Source of the DNA: JAEINY01 sp942490535
GTDB lineage: Bacteria; Bacteroidota; Bacteroidia; Bacteroidales; Marinilabiliaceae
Direction: 5' to 3'
Length of the DNA: 64,000 bases
NCBI GenBank assembly: GCA_942490535.1
Contig: CALNXQ010000004.1
Span: forward strand, 186,001 to 250,000
The notes below the pieces were generated by a model. It made no database searches, was not told the DNA's origin, and worked only from the letters and a program-made list of their open reading frames with translations. A program made the translations under genes and the position numbers. Within the stretch, counting starts at the first letter, position 1. Each line of letters starts with the position of its first letter. Below, piece after piece: positions 34,510-44,155 of this stretch.

Positions 34510-37023
34510 ATGAATAAAATACTTAAAATAGTATTAGGTGTCATTGGATTCATCTTCTTATTGCTTTTGCTCTTACCGATTATTTTTAAAGGCAAAATTG
34601 AAAAACGGGTAAAAACTGAAATTAACAATCAAGTTAATGCTACGGTTGATTATAAATCTTTTTCGCTCTCCTTATTTCGTAATTTCCCGGATTTAAATGT
34701 CAGTCTGGAAGGATTATCTGTGGTGGGGAAAGAACAATTTGACGGCGATACCTTGCTTTCGATTAAAGAATTTTCTACTAGTGTAGATGTGATGAGTGTC
34801 CTTTCTGGTCAGGTAGAGATTAAATCGGTTTTAATTGACCGGCTTTTGGTGAATGCAAAAGTATTACCCGATTCAACTGCTAACTGGGACATAGCATTGG
34901 CCATTGATGACGCGACCGAAGAGGTAATGGATTCGACTTCTGAAGCATCTGATTTTAAGATTTTATTGGAAGCCTTTGAAATCAAAAATGCACGCATCGC
35001 ATACACCGATCAAACCATGGCACTCAATTCAGTGATTGATGGTTTTTATCTCTCTTTGTCGGGTGACATGTCACAAACAACCACTGATTTGAACATTCGC
35101 TCTGTGATTGATGGTGTTTTTGTGACATATGAGGAAGTGGCTTATCTGAAAGGGGCCTCTGTTTCTCTCGAAGCTGGTATTGGAGCTGATTTAGAGAATA
35201 TGATTTTTACCTTTCTCGAAAACGAATTGGTGGTCAATGGGCTGGCTTTAGAAATGGCTGGTAATGTAGCCATGAAAGATGAAGCATATGGTTTGGATTT
35301 GAAACTGGGAGCTAAGAAAACGGATTTTAAGACCTTGTTGGCTTTGGTGCCTGAAGTATATCTGCAGGATTTCGAATCCTTGAAAACGGCTGGTGAATTA
35401 GCCTTGGCTGTTACCGTGAAAGGGGACTATGTGGATGCGGATCATATACCGGCTTTTGATGCTTTATTGCAAGTAACAGATGCCATGATTCAATATCCCG
35501 ATTTGCCAAAAGCGCTTCATGAGATCAATATAAAATTAAAAGTTAATAATCCGGGAGGTAGTCCGGATGCGACCTATACTGCTTTGGAGCAGTTCCATTT
35601 TGAACTGGGTGATAATCCATTTGATGCTTCTCTCCAGGTATCTACGCCAATTAGCAATTTGACGTTTAAAGGGGGAATGCAAGGACGCATCGACCTGTCT
35701 TCTTTGGCCGATGCCATTCCAATGGATAGCTTCGATATAAAAGGATTGATAGAAGCGGATGTCACTTTGGACGGAAATTATGCCATGATTGAAAAAGAGC
35801 AGTATGATCAGGTGCAGGCCAACGGAAAAGTGTTGTTAACTGAATTTAGTTTCTCTAATGCTGACTTGCCTCAAGGCATCTTAATCAGTCAGGCGGAGAT
35901 GACCTTTTCGCCCAGGTATGTGGATCTGAAATCCTTCTCCTCTCAAATTGGTCAAAGTGATTTTGATTTAAATGGGCGCCTGGAAAATTATCTGGGATAT
36001 GTTCTTAAGTATGGCATTTTAAAAGGGAAATTGACCCATTACTCAAAATACATCAACACCAATGAGTTTATGACTGAAGAGCCGGAATCTGATCTGTCCG
36101 AATTACCGGAAGACACAACGGCTCTTGAAATTGTTGAAGTACCTAAAAACATTGACATCGTTTTTGCCTCCAAAATTGATAAGCTATTGTACGATAAGTT
36201 GGTCATCAGCAATACCAAGGGAACCATTGTTGTACGTGATGGACGGGTGTTGCTGGATGGACTGAATATGAACCTTCTGAACGGTGCTTTGACAATGAGT
36301 GGGCAATACAATACACAAAACATGAAAAAACCATTTGTTGATTTTCAGTTTGCAGGTCAAAATATTGATATTAACATGGCAGCCAATTCCTTCAGTGTAG
36401 TGGACTCCATGGTGCCGATTGCAAAAAAAGCAGTGGGGAATGTATCACCAAATTTTAATTATTACAGTCAGTTGGGAGACGACTTTATGCCCGTTATTGA
36501 AACGATGGATGGAAAAGGAAACCTGAAATCGAAAGGAGTGGAAGTATCCGGATCAAAAATTCAAAATGGATTGGCGTCGATGCTGAAAAATGAGAAATAT
36601 AAGGTGATGAAGGCCGAAGATTTTAACATTAACTTTAAAATCGACAAAGGAAATGTGATTGTTTCACCATTTAAAACAAAAGTGTATGGCAAGGAGCTCG
36701 AGATTCAAGGCGTGCAAGGCATTGATCAATCCATAAATTATAAGATGACCATGCCATTTTCACGTAAAGAAGTTGCAGGAATGGCCGGGTTAATGGGAAT
36801 GAGCTTGCCCACATCTGGTGATGACCTAATGGTAGATGTCATTGTAACTGGGACCATCAAAGAACCACAGCTTAAACTGGATTTGGAAAAAGCATCAAAA
36901 GAAGTAGGAAAGGAGCTTGAAAAGGAAGCTGAGAAAGCAGTGAAAAAAATACTGGAAGATCCCGATACAAAGAAAAAAGTAGATGATTTGTTGAATAACT
37001 TCTTGAAAAAGAAAAAGAAATAG
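34510..37023 (+). CDS. AsmA-like (AsmA/TamB-superfamily) envelope protein
   Basis: An 837-residue protein with one N-terminal membrane helix (about 5-25), then a long beta-rich periplasmic region. The N-terminal VKTEINNQVNATVDYKSFSLS with FPDLNVSLEGLSV is the AsmA start, and the C-terminal VSPFKTKVYGKELEIQGVQG and DDLMVDVIVTGTIKEPQLKL the AsmA_2 end. These proteins form hydrophobic grooves thought to carry lipids between membranes. The last 45 residues are Lys/Glu-rich and coiled. It is a single gene with its own promoter and terminator. Confidence 0.82.
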   Translation: MNKILKIVLGVIGFIFLLLLLLPIIFKGKIEKRVKTEINNQVNATVDYKSFSLSLFRNFPDLNVSLEGLSVVGKEQFDGDTLLSIKEFSTSVDVMSVLSGQVEIKSVLIDRLLVNAKVLPDSTANWDIALAIDDATEEVMDSTSEASDFKILLEAFEIKNARIAYTDQTMALNSVIDGFYLSLSGDMSQTTTDLNIRSVIDGVFVTYEEVAYLKGASVSLEAGIGADLENMIFTFLENELVVNGLALEMAGNVAMKDEAYGLDLKLGAKKTDFKTLLALVPEVYLQDFESLKTAGELALAVTVKGDYVDADHIPAFDALLQVTDAMIQYPDLPKALHEINIKLKVNNPGGSPDATYTALEQFHFELGDNPFDASLQVSTPISNLTFKGGMQGRIDLSSLADAIPMDSFDIKGLIEADVTLDGNYAMIEKEQYDQVQANGKVLLTEFSFSNADLPQGILISQAEMTFSPRYVDLKSFSSQIGQSDFDLNGRLENYLGYVLKYGILKGKLTHYSKYINTNEFMTEEPESDLSELPEDTTALEIVEVPKNIDIVFASKIDKLLYDKLVISNTKGTIVVRDGRVLLDGLNMNLLNGALTMSGQYNTQNMKKPFVDFQFAGQNIDINMAANSFSVVDSMVPIAKKAVGNVSPNFNYYSQLGDDFMPVIETMDGKGNLKSKGVEVSGSKIQNGLASMLKNEKYKVMKAEDFNINFKIDKGNVIVSPFKTKVYGKELEIQGVQGIDQSINYKMTMPFSRKEVAGMAGLMGMSLPTSGDDLMVDVIVTGTIKEPQLKLDLEKASKEVGKELEKEAEKAVKKILEDPDTKKKVDDLLNNFLKKKKK

Positions 37024-37128
37024 GTTTTGTGTCGAGTGTCACGACCGCAGAATATGAGAATAAAAGTGAGAAAGCTGAAAAAGAAGTTCGCGAACATCTT
37101 TAAATAGCGATCATTTTTTCGTAAATTG

Positions 37129-37168
37129 AGAGTGAGTGCAGATACATCTGTAGCTCACTCTTTTTTTA
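37129..37168 (+). terminator. Terminator of the AsmA-like gene
   Basis: AGAGTGAG ... CTCACTCT with an inner GCAGAT/ATCTGT stem, then seven T. Confidence 0.85.
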
Positions 37169-37253
37169 TAGAGTATAAAATTGTTTATTTTTATACCCTT
37201 CGGGATGATCCGGAAAGTGAAGTATCATCTTTTTATTAATCAAGTGCTGATCA

Positions 37254-39497
37254 ATGAGAATTGTTTTTATAGCATCTTATCCGCCGCGCCAATGTGGCAT
37301 TGGAACGTTTACGTATAACCTTCGGACTGCCATGGAGCAACAGCTGGCGCAACATGCTCACTGTTCGACCAGTATTGTGGCCATTTCGCCTGAGAGTGAA
37401 AAGTATTTGTATCCTACAGAAGTGCAGAAGGTGGTGCCACATGGAGATTACAAAGCCTACGAAGAAGCAGCAGAATATATTAATGATAATTTTGATTTAT
37501 GTATTCTACAGCATGAATTTGGTATTTTTGGGGGGGTAGATGGAATTTTTATTCTCTCTTTGATTTATAAGCTGAAGTTACCTTTAATCACGACATTTCA
37601 TACCGTATTAAATCAGCCTTCAGAAGGCCAGCGATTGGTGATGGAAGCCATCTCCAAGAGATCTTCAGGATTAGTGGTGATGAATCAGTTAGCGGTTGAT
37701 TTTCTGGAGCATATTTATAAAGTGCCGCGCGAAAAGATTAAACGCATTGAGCATGGTGTTCCGTCATTTTCTAAGCCCGATCGCCAGGAATTGCGTCAGG
37801 ATATGGGGTTTAATAGTCATAAGGTATTACTGACATTTGGTTTGTTAAGCCGAAACAAGGGTTTGGAGACGGTTATTAAGGCATTGCCACGTGTGGTTAA
37901 ACACTTTCCTGAACTAAAGTATGTCATCCTAGGTAAAACACATCCCAATGTGGTTAAGGAGAGTGGGGAAGAGTATCGCAATTATCTCAAATTACTGGCT
38001 AAAAAGCGCGGTGTGCGTGAAAATGTAGTTTTCGATGATCGCTTTGTGTCGGATCAGGAGCTGCTTCAGATGATTTATGCTTCAGACGTTTACCTTACGC
38101 CGTATTTGAATGAAGAACAGATCAGTAGTGGAACATTGGCCTATGCTGTTGGCGTAGGGGCCTTGGTCGTTTCTACGCCTTTTTGGCATGCCAAAGAGTT
38201 GCTTGATGAACAGCGGGGTGTTTTCTTTCCTTTTGCGTCATCGGATATTCTGGCAGACAAAATGATCAATTTGCTTCAGAATCCACGTGAAATGGCTGTG
38301 ATAAAAGATAATGCAGCTTTGTATGGAGCCCAACTTACCTGGCCGAAAATTGCTCATAAATACATTCAGCTCTCTCAGGATGTCGTCGATCATCCGGTCC
38401 AACAGGAAATTACGATCAATCATATCATTGATTTATCAGTCTTACCAAATTATAATCTACAGCATTTAATGCGAATGACTGATTCAACGGGATTATTGCA
38501 ACATGCCAGGTATGACGTGCCTGATTACAACGAAGGCTATTGTTTGGATGACAACGCCCGTGGCTTATTATTTGTTGCCATGGCTTATCGTTACGTGAAA
38601 GATGAACACTTAATTGGCCTCATTCAAAAATATCTCGGATTTATTAATTACATGCGCAAAAAAGATGGGGGATTTCATAATCACTTAAATTACGATAGAA
38701 CCTATAATCCTACTAAAGACTCGGAAGACTCAATCGGACGTTTGATATGGGGATTGGGGGCCTTTTTGCGCTATGTGAATCATTATCGTTTTAGTGAATT
38801 GGTGGTGGATTTGTTGAATGAAGCATTACTGGAGGTTGCTAATTTTTCCAGTATACGGGGGAAAGCCAATGCCATAATTGGTTTGTCGCATTGTATACTC
38901 GTGAATCGGGAAGATCAATCAAAAGTGGATTTGCTGAATAAGTTGTCAAAGGAATTGCTGATTCTGGTGCCAAAGGATACTCATGAAAAATGGGTTTGGT
39001 TTGAAGATGAATTAACTTATGATAATGGGTTGATGCCTTTAGCCTTGTTACATGCCTATCAGGCTACCGGTAATGAATTATATTTGAAAACGGCCCGACG
39101 TACGCTGCGCTTCTTGGAAAGTCATGTTTTTGAAGAAGACTATTTCTGTCCCATTGGGAATAAAAAATGGTTACAAAAGGGAAGTGAAAAGAGTGTATTT
39201 GATCAGCAATCATTGGAACCAATGACCATGACTGAGGTTTACTTATTGATGTATAAGATAACCAATGAACCCCGTTATCTGGAGAAATTGTATACTGTTT
39301 ATTTATGGTATCTGGGAGAAAATACCTTACACCGACCCATTTACGATCATGAAACAGGTGGGTGTTACGATGGTCTTTCCAGCAAAGGTGTTAATGCTAA
39401 CAAAGGGGCGGAAAGTACTTTGGCATATTGGATCTCTCATTTCACCGTCATGGAGGCCTATTATCAGGAGCATGAATGGCTTATTCTACAGGCGTGA
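37254..39497 (+). CDS. GT4 glycosyltransferase fused to an alpha/alpha-type C-terminal domain
   Basis: A 747-residue protein. Residues 1 to about 370 are a GT-B glycosyltransferase of family 4: MRIVFIASYPPRQCGIGTFT (acceptor loop), LQHEFGIFGG, and the donor-site LTFGLLSRNKGLE and YLNEEQISSGTLAYAVGVGA. Residues about 390-745 form an alpha-helical repeat domain like glycosidase (alpha/alpha)6 barrels, with YCLDDNARGLL, DSEDSIGRLIWGLG and NKGAESTLAYW; I cannot name its activity. It probably builds or trims a mannose- or glucose-type glycan in the cytoplasm together with the next GT4 and the GH130 protein. No export signal is seen. Confidence 0.8.
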   Translation: MRIVFIASYPPRQCGIGTFTYNLRTAMEQQLAQHAHCSTSIVAISPESEKYLYPTEVQKVVPHGDYKAYEEAAEYINDNFDLCILQHEFGIFGGVDGIFILSLIYKLKLPLITTFHTVLNQPSEGQRLVMEAISKRSSGLVVMNQLAVDFLEHIYKVPREKIKRIEHGVPSFSKPDRQELRQDMGFNSHKVLLTFGLLSRNKGLETVIKALPRVVKHFPELKYVILGKTHPNVVKESGEEYRNYLKLLAKKRGVRENVVFDDRFVSDQELLQMIYASDVYLTPYLNEEQISSGTLAYAVGVGALVVSTPFWHAKELLDEQRGVFFPFASSDILADKMINLLQNPREMAVIKDNAALYGAQLTWPKIAHKYIQLSQDVVDHPVQQEITINHIIDLSVLPNYNLQHLMRMTDSTGLLQHARYDVPDYNEGYCLDDNARGLLFVAMAYRYVKDEHLIGLIQKYLGFINYMRKKDGGFHNHLNYDRTYNPTKDSEDSIGRLIWGLGAFLRYVNHYRFSELVVDLLNEALLEVANFSSIRGKANAIIGLSHCILVNREDQSKVDLLNKLSKELLILVPKDTHEKWVWFEDELTYDNGLMPLALLHAYQATGNELYLKTARRTLRFLESHVFEEDYFCPIGNKKWLQKGSEKSVFDQQSLEPMTMTEVYLLMYKITNEPRYLEKLYTVYLWYLGENTLHRPIYDHETGGCYDGLSSKGVNANKGAESTLAYWISHFTVMEAYYQEHEWLILQA

Positions 39498-39605
39498 TGC
39501 GTTTAATGACTTGAAATAGGAGATACAACAAGTTGATCAATGCCTGAATCATGCATTTCTAACATGTAAAGTCGATGGGCGGAATCTGTACTCTGAAAGT
39601 TAACT

Positions 39606-40616
39606 ATGAAACTTGCAATATTAGCACCGGTAGCCTGGCGCACACCACCCAGGCATTATGGTCCCTGGGAGCAGGTGGCTTCAACCATCTGTGAAGGAAT
39701 GGTAAATAAAGGTGTTGATGTCACGTTATTTGCCACACTAGATTCACAAACGAAAGGACGGCTGGAAGGAATCATTGGCAAGGCCTATGAAGAAGATCCT
39801 GAATCTGATGGACTGGTCAGTACCTGTCTGCACATTAGCTACTTGATGGAGATGGCCGATCAGTTTGATTTGATCCACAATCATTTTGATTACCTGCCAT
39901 TAACTTACAGTCGCTTGATCAACACACCACTGGTTACCACCATTCATGGTTTTTCATCGCCCAAAATATGGCCTGTGTTTGAACGGTATAACGAATCCAC
40001 ACATTACGTATCCATCAGTTTCGCTGATCGCCTAAATACGTTGGATTACATAGGAAATGTGTACAATGGGATAAATGTAGATGATTTTACATATTGTGAC
40101 CAACCGGAGGATTATCTGCTTTTCTTCGGTCGTATTCATCCGGATAAAGGTGCCTATGAAGCCATACAGATTGCAAAAAGAGCCAAACGAAAACTGATTA
40201 TTTCCGGCATTGTTCAGGATCAAATATATTTTGATGAAAAAGTTAAGCCTTTTATTGATGAGGATCAGGTTGTATTTGTAGGTAGTTCTGGACCTGAAAA
40301 GCGCGATCAGTTATTAGGAAAAGCATTGGCGCTTTTACATCCCATTTCATTTGATGAACCATTTGGTTTGAGCGTTGCAGAATCCATGTTTTGCGGTACT
40401 CCAGTCATCGCATTTAACCGCGGGTCCATGCCGGAATTGATAAAGCCTAATGAAACGGGTTTTCTGGTTACCAATGTGTCAGAGGCTGTATCTGTGGTTA
40501 ATGATATCTCATCCATTTCCCGATCGTTTTGTCGCTCACATGCCATTGAAAATTTTAGCAGTCAAAGGATGGTGGAAGGATATTATAACATTTATCGAAA
40601 AATAGTAGGAGATTGA
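39606..40616 (+). CDS. GT4 glycosyltransferase
   Basis: A 336-residue GT-B enzyme. The N-terminal APVAWRTPPRHYGPWEQVAS is the usual acceptor-side motif of this subgroup. The donor side has FFGRIHPDKGAYEAI and the E-x7-E region FDEPFGLSVAESMFCGTPVI. It transfers a sugar from a nucleotide donor; sugar and acceptor are unknown. It follows the larger GT4 by 108 bp and shares a terminator with the convergent GH130 gene, which suggests one functional unit. Confidence 0.87.
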   Translation: MKLAILAPVAWRTPPRHYGPWEQVASTICEGMVNKGVDVTLFATLDSQTKGRLEGIIGKAYEEDPESDGLVSTCLHISYLMEMADQFDLIHNHFDYLPLTYSRLINTPLVTTIHGFSSPKIWPVFERYNESTHYVSISFADRLNTLDYIGNVYNGINVDDFTYCDQPEDYLLFFGRIHPDKGAYEAIQIAKRAKRKLIISGIVQDQIYFDEKVKPFIDEDQVVFVGSSGPEKRDQLLGKALALLHPISFDEPFGLSVAESMFCGTPVIAFNRGSMPELIKPNETGFLVTNVSEAVSVVNDISSISRSFCRSHAIENFSSQRMVEGYYNIYRKIVGD

Positions 40617-40643
40617 TTCTTAAATTCAAGTGTTGAATTCATA

Positions 40644-40673
40644 AAAGGCAGTAGGGTTTTTCCTGCTGCCTTT
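40644..40673. terminator. Bidirectional terminator between GT4 and GH130 genes
   Basis: Twelve-pair stem AAAGGCAGTAGG / CCTGCTGCCTTT with a 6-nt loop GTTTTT; flanked by A and T on both sides, between convergent genes. Confidence 0.8.
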
Positions 40674-40710
40674 CTGGATTATGACTGTTAACCTATGTTA
40701 AATTAGTGGG

Positions 40711-42177
40711 TTATCTTGGATTTTCCATAATCTTTTCGATCAAATCATCTATGTTGACTGAGACAAAGGCCGATGCATAATCGGACATGGCATAGGGGAT
40801 GAATAAGTTTTTATTAAACAAGTAGGCACCGCAAGTATACACGACATTGGGTACATACCCTTCCCGTTCCTCTTCAGTGGGAATCAATAAGGGATCTTCC
40901 AGGCGACCAATTACTTTTTCAGGATTATCTAGATCCAATAAATATGCGCCTAAACAATATTTACGAACCGGGCCCACGCCATGGGTGATTAATAGCCAGC
41001 CATGCTCAGTCTCAATGGGCGATCCCCCATTCCCAATTTGTACCAACTCCCAGGCATATTCAGGTCGTAGCAGAATCTTAGCATTGTCCCAACAGCAAAT
41101 TTGATCGCTGTACATGATATAGGTATTGACGCCATCAATGCGGCTGATCATAATATATTTGCCATTAACCTTGCGTGGAAACAAGGCCAGGTTTTTATCA
41201 ATGGCATATTTACCGTGAAGCGGTCGTATGCTGAAGTTGTAAAAATCCTTTGTCTCAATGAGTTTTGGCATGATGTTAAAACCATCATAGGCGGTATAAG
41301 TTGCATAGTATGAAGCGGTTCCGTTATCGTGGTAGAATTTGACAAATCGGGCATCTTCAATCCCTTTCATCTCAAACCTGGATAATGGGAAAATGACGCG
41401 TTCGGAAAGATCTGTGTCCAATGAAAACTTAATATTTGAATAGGACTCAGCAATCCATAGAATCTCATGCAGAGTTCTTTCCTGGTCGGTGGATAAATTA
41501 TTATCCTGTTGGAATTTTGTAATAATGGGTTTTAGCGCTTGATAATTGAACTCTTCGGGTAACGATTTTAAAATGGAATGACTCAATTCATCGGAAATAT
41601 GCATTTGTGATAAAATCAGATGAAATTGACTTTTCTTGTAAGTGCCGCCTAATACCACTTCGGCTTCGTCCACAAATACGCCGGTTTTGGACAGATGGAT
41701 ATTGCTACCGGTGATCAAGCCTCTTCTGAAAACAAGGGAAGAAATATGTCCTTCACCTGTTGCCCGGAAGCTAATAATGACTCGTTTTTGATCTTCGGAT
41801 AGGCCATCCTGATTGGGGTCTTCTACAATGGATGGATTAAAGATGGCGGCTGATTCCAGCGAGTATTCCATGGTGAAATAAGACCCTAAAAGGAGTTGTT
41901 TCCATTGGGATATTTCATAAGGATCCAGTTCCAGTTGTGCTATTAGATAGCTAATTTTTTCGTAGTGATGGAGAAACAACCCGCTGACGCGTCGGTGCCG
42001 CCTGGAGAAATCTCTGAGAATATCCTTGACCAGGCGTTCTACTTTTGAATCGGGCATGTCCAATACTTTTTGAATGATGCCCAGGGCGCGTTCTTCACCA
42101 TAAAAAAAGAATCGGGCAAAAACCCGCTTAAAATCCGGGGTGATTTTTTCCGGTTTGCGATCAACTGAAAGTTTCAT
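40711..42177 (-). CDS. GH130-family glycoside phosphorylase/hydrolase
   Basis: A 488-residue protein. The C-terminal 300 residues are a five-bladed propeller of the beta-mannoside phosphorylase type: MKGIEDARFVKF (EDxR motif), YYATYTAYDG, KNLALFPRKVNGKYIMISR, QIGNGGSPIETEHGWLLITHGV and GYVPNVVYTCGA. The N-terminal 190 residues are helical and not typical of short GH130 enzymes. It probably cleaves or phosphorolyses a mannoside in the cytoplasm. Co-location with two GT4 genes is a recurrent theme for glycan turnover, but the exact product is unknown. Confidence 0.82.
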   Translation of the reverse strand: MKLSVDRKPEKITPDFKRVFARFFFYGEERALGIIQKVLDMPDSKVERLVKDILRDFSRRHRRVSGLFLHHYEKISYLIAQLELDPYEISQWKQLLLGSYFTMEYSLESAAIFNPSIVEDPNQDGLSEDQKRVIISFRATGEGHISSLVFRRGLITGSNIHLSKTGVFVDEAEVVLGGTYKKSQFHLILSQMHISDELSHSILKSLPEEFNYQALKPIITKFQQDNNLSTDQERTLHEILWIAESYSNIKFSLDTDLSERVIFPLSRFEMKGIEDARFVKFYHDNGTASYYATYTAYDGFNIMPKLIETKDFYNFSIRPLHGKYAIDKNLALFPRKVNGKYIMISRIDGVNTYIMYSDQICCWDNAKILLRPEYAWELVQIGNGGSPIETEHGWLLITHGVGPVRKYCLGAYLLDLDNPEKVIGRLEDPLLIPTEEEREGYVPNVVYTCGAYLFNKNLFIPYAMSDYASAFVSVNIDDLIEKIMENPR

Positions 42178-42247
42178 AGCTATTTGTTTTCAATCCCTAA
42201 AAGTTATGAAACAAATGGCACTTTGGCAATGGCGAATTTCAAACAAA

Positions 42248-42277
42248 AAAAGCCCCCGGAAATAACCGGGGGCTTTT
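42248..42277 (-). terminator. Terminator of rplS
   Basis: AAAAGCCCCCGG / CCGGGGGCTTTT with a 6-nt loop and a flanking T run on the minus strand. Confidence 0.9.
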
Positions 42278-42299
42278 AAAGTACCATTGTATGTAATGG

Positions 42300-42647
42300 T
42301 TAAACTCTTTTCTCTTTGATACGGGCTTTTTTACCTGTCAGACCACGTAAGTAATAAAGTCTTGCTCTACGTACTTTACCTTGTCTGTTCAACTCTACTT
42401 TGTCAATGAAAGGCGAGTTGAATGGGAAAATTCTTTCCACACCCACGTTGTTAGAAATTTTTCTAACAGTAAATCTTTTGGTTGTTCCTTGTCCTTTGAT
42501 TTGGATTACAACCCCTTTAAATACCTGAATCCGTTCTTTATTTCCCTCACGGATCTTGTAGTATACCGAAATATTGTCACCAGGACCAAACTTTGGCATT
42601 TCTACACCGCCTTCAAAGGCTGCTTCAGCTACTTTAATTAAATCCAT
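42300..42647 (-). CDS. rplS: 50S ribosomal protein L19
   Basis: This 115-residue protein has the full L19 signature: PKFGPGDNISVYYKIREGNKERIQVFKGVVI, VRKISNNVGVERIFPFNSPFID and RRARLYYLRGLTGKKARIKE. L19 sits at the 30S-50S interface. Unlike in many bacteria it is not beside trmD/rpsP; it is a single-gene unit with its own leader and a strong terminator. Confidence 0.98.
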   Translation of the reverse strand: MDLIKVAEAAFEGGVEMPKFGPGDNISVYYKIREGNKERIQVFKGVVIQIKGQGTTKRFTVRKISNNVGVERIFPFNSPFIDKVELNRQGKVRRARLYYLRGLTGKKARIKEKRV

Positions 42648-42740
42648 TTTTATTTTTTTTATTGGATTAAAAATTATCCACGCAATATTACGTGACTCCC
42701 TTGTTCAGTAAGAGATTACGTGAAATCGGCTGCAAATATA
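42648..42740 (-). promoter_or_regulatory. rplS promoter and structured 5' leader (candidate autoregulation site)
   Basis: A -7 box TATATTTG (42740-42733) gives an 80-nt leader. The leader has two small hairpins on the minus strand, CACGTAATATTGCGTG and GGATAATTTTTAATCC, and a direct repeat of TCACGTAAT. L19 leader motifs are known in Flavobacteria; homology to them is not shown here. Confidence 0.4.
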
Positions 42741-42834
42741 GGCTTTTATTAGTAAAAATAAAAGCTTATGACTGAAATTATAAGCGCTAAACCTTCCACT
42801 TGTTATGTCCTTGTATCCCTCAATAAACAAAATG

Positions 42835-43104
42835 CTAATTTGGCTTCGCGTCAGAATTTGCAGATGCTTCTCGAGTATGAAATAAATTCGTTGCCAAATT
42901 CTTGAAATAAGTGACAATCGGGGCTAGCCATTCCGACATTAAAACGGGCACCAGTTTAATGGGATTAAGATAGGTGCCCAGTTCAATGTATTTTATTTCC
43001 AGTTTTTTTTCTGATAGTTTCAGATGGAAATAGAGTTTTAATTTTTCATTTTCAAAGTCCTCAAAGGACTGGATGTGCGAATAAGGGTTATTTTTTTGTT
43101 TCAT
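42835..43104 (-). CDS. Small conserved-looking protein of the YtxH/holin operon
   Basis: An 89-residue protein I do not recognise, starting MKQKNNPYSHIQSFEDFENEK. It has an amphipathic N-terminal half (KLKLYFHLKLSEKKLEIKYIELGTYL) and a hydrophobic stretch around LVPVLMSEWLAPIVTYF. The start overlaps the end of the holin-like gene by 17 bp, so it is the third gene of the operon. A longer frame from 43302 lies inside the holin-like gene and is not used. Confidence 0.55.
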   Translation of the reverse strand: MKQKNNPYSHIQSFEDFENEKLKLYFHLKLSEKKLEIKYIELGTYLNPIKLVPVLMSEWLAPIVTYFKNLATNLFHTREASANSDAKPN

Positions 43105-43462
43105 CGTAATCAGGATAAACAGGGAAGAATAATTGAATAAAGGATTTGATGATTGGCTTTTCGATGAGATTGCGTCGCAGGAGCCAGAATAATATGGCAC
43201 AGAGTAAATAGAATCCAGCCAAATAGAGGAATCCGGTTCCTTGCTGTTCCAAAACCTGATCAATCCAATAGGCAAATGCCAGAGATATAAAAAGGAAGGC
43301 AAAGAAAATCAGGAACGAAACCACTAGTTTAACGATCAATCCGGAAAAGAAGCGGGATAAATTTTCGGCTGAATGAAGGCGCACTAAGTCGACTCTTGCA
43401 TTGATGTATTCTTCAATCTCCGCTCTGGTTTCATAAAGCTCTTCAGATATACTTTCTTTCAT
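43088..43462 (-). CDS. Holin-X-like small membrane protein
   Basis: A 124-residue protein: N-terminal helical region (ELYETRAEIEEYINARVDLVRLHSAENL), then two membrane hairpin segments (about 40-65 and 75-95). The pattern is that of the 'phage holin family / Holin-X' group common in Bacteroidota envelope-stress operons; there is no phage context. The start MKESIS (43462) was chosen over 43519, which would add a low-complexity extension overlapping the gap after the YtxH gene. Confidence 0.7.
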   Translation of the reverse strand: MKESISEELYETRAEIEEYINARVDLVRLHSAENLSRFFSGLIVKLVVSFLIFFAFLFISLAFAYWIDQVLEQQGTGFLYLAGFYLLCAILFWLLRRNLIEKPIIKSFIQLFFPVYPDYDETKK

Positions 43463-43548
43463 AGGTGTGGGTTTAATAAAATTCCCGGAAGTGTAATTTG
43501 GATTACTTCCGGGATACATTGAGTTTGTTTTTTAATGAAATGATAGAA

Positions 43549-43842
43549 TTAGTTCGGTCCATGGGCTGGTTCTACGGTAACGTTTTTTTTGTATTCCTTT
43601 AGCAAAGATTCAATGCGGTTTTCCAAATCAACCATTTTCTTTTTCATCTCATCTTTAATTTCACCACCTTTTTCTTTAATCCGGTCGCGAACCTGGTCTA
43701 GTTCTGTTTCCATTTCACGCAGTTTATCGCGTACTTGGTTTCTCGTATCAATGCCTTTTTGAGGGGCATATAATAGCGCTAAAGTTGATCCAATTACGGC
43801 ACCTGCCAATAAGCCTGTAATAAAAAATCCTGTATTTCTCAT
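43549..43842 (-). CDS. YtxH-domain envelope protein
   Basis: A 97-residue protein with an N-terminal glycine-rich membrane segment (FFITGLLAGAVIGSTLALLYAPQKG), the YtxH signature, followed by a charged coiled coil (TRNQVRDKLREMETELDQV). It heads the three-gene operon. YtxH proteins are general-stress membrane proteins of unknown mechanism. Confidence 0.85.
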   Translation of the reverse strand: MRNTGFFITGLLAGAVIGSTLALLYAPQKGIDTRNQVRDKLREMETELDQVRDRIKEKGGEIKDEMKKKMVDLENRIESLLKEYKKNVTVEPAHGPN

Positions 43843-44155
43843 GATGTAAAGTTTTTAACTAATTACTCTGAATAAAATATACGAAAACTATAAGCCATTG
43901 TCAATTGTGTCCGTCTATTATTCATAACCTTTGGTGGAAATTTTTTAACACCTTGTGAATTTAAATAAAAATGGCCTTTTTCATTGTGAATTTAATTGTT
44001 TTGATTGAATATTTATGTAATGTTATAACTTTACCTTGTAAATAGTGTTTCTCATAAGTGAATGACACTATTCGTTTGGTGGGGGGATAGAAAGCATACG
44101 ACCTGTTTTGAGGCAGAGTGAGATGGGTGATTTAAAATTAAGTTAATAGGGCGAA
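43843..44155. other. Divergent intergenic region between ytxH and the RSH gene
   Basis: About 313 bp, very AT-rich. It holds the promoters of both genes; TAACTTTA near 44025 facing the RSH gene is one mismatch from the -7 consensus. No RNA gene, repeat or coding frame was seen. Confidence 0.5.

Noticed and set aside
43088..43462. Holin-like gene as evidence of a prophage
   Set aside because: No other phage gene nearby; this holin-X type is common in Bacteroidota stress operons with YtxH.
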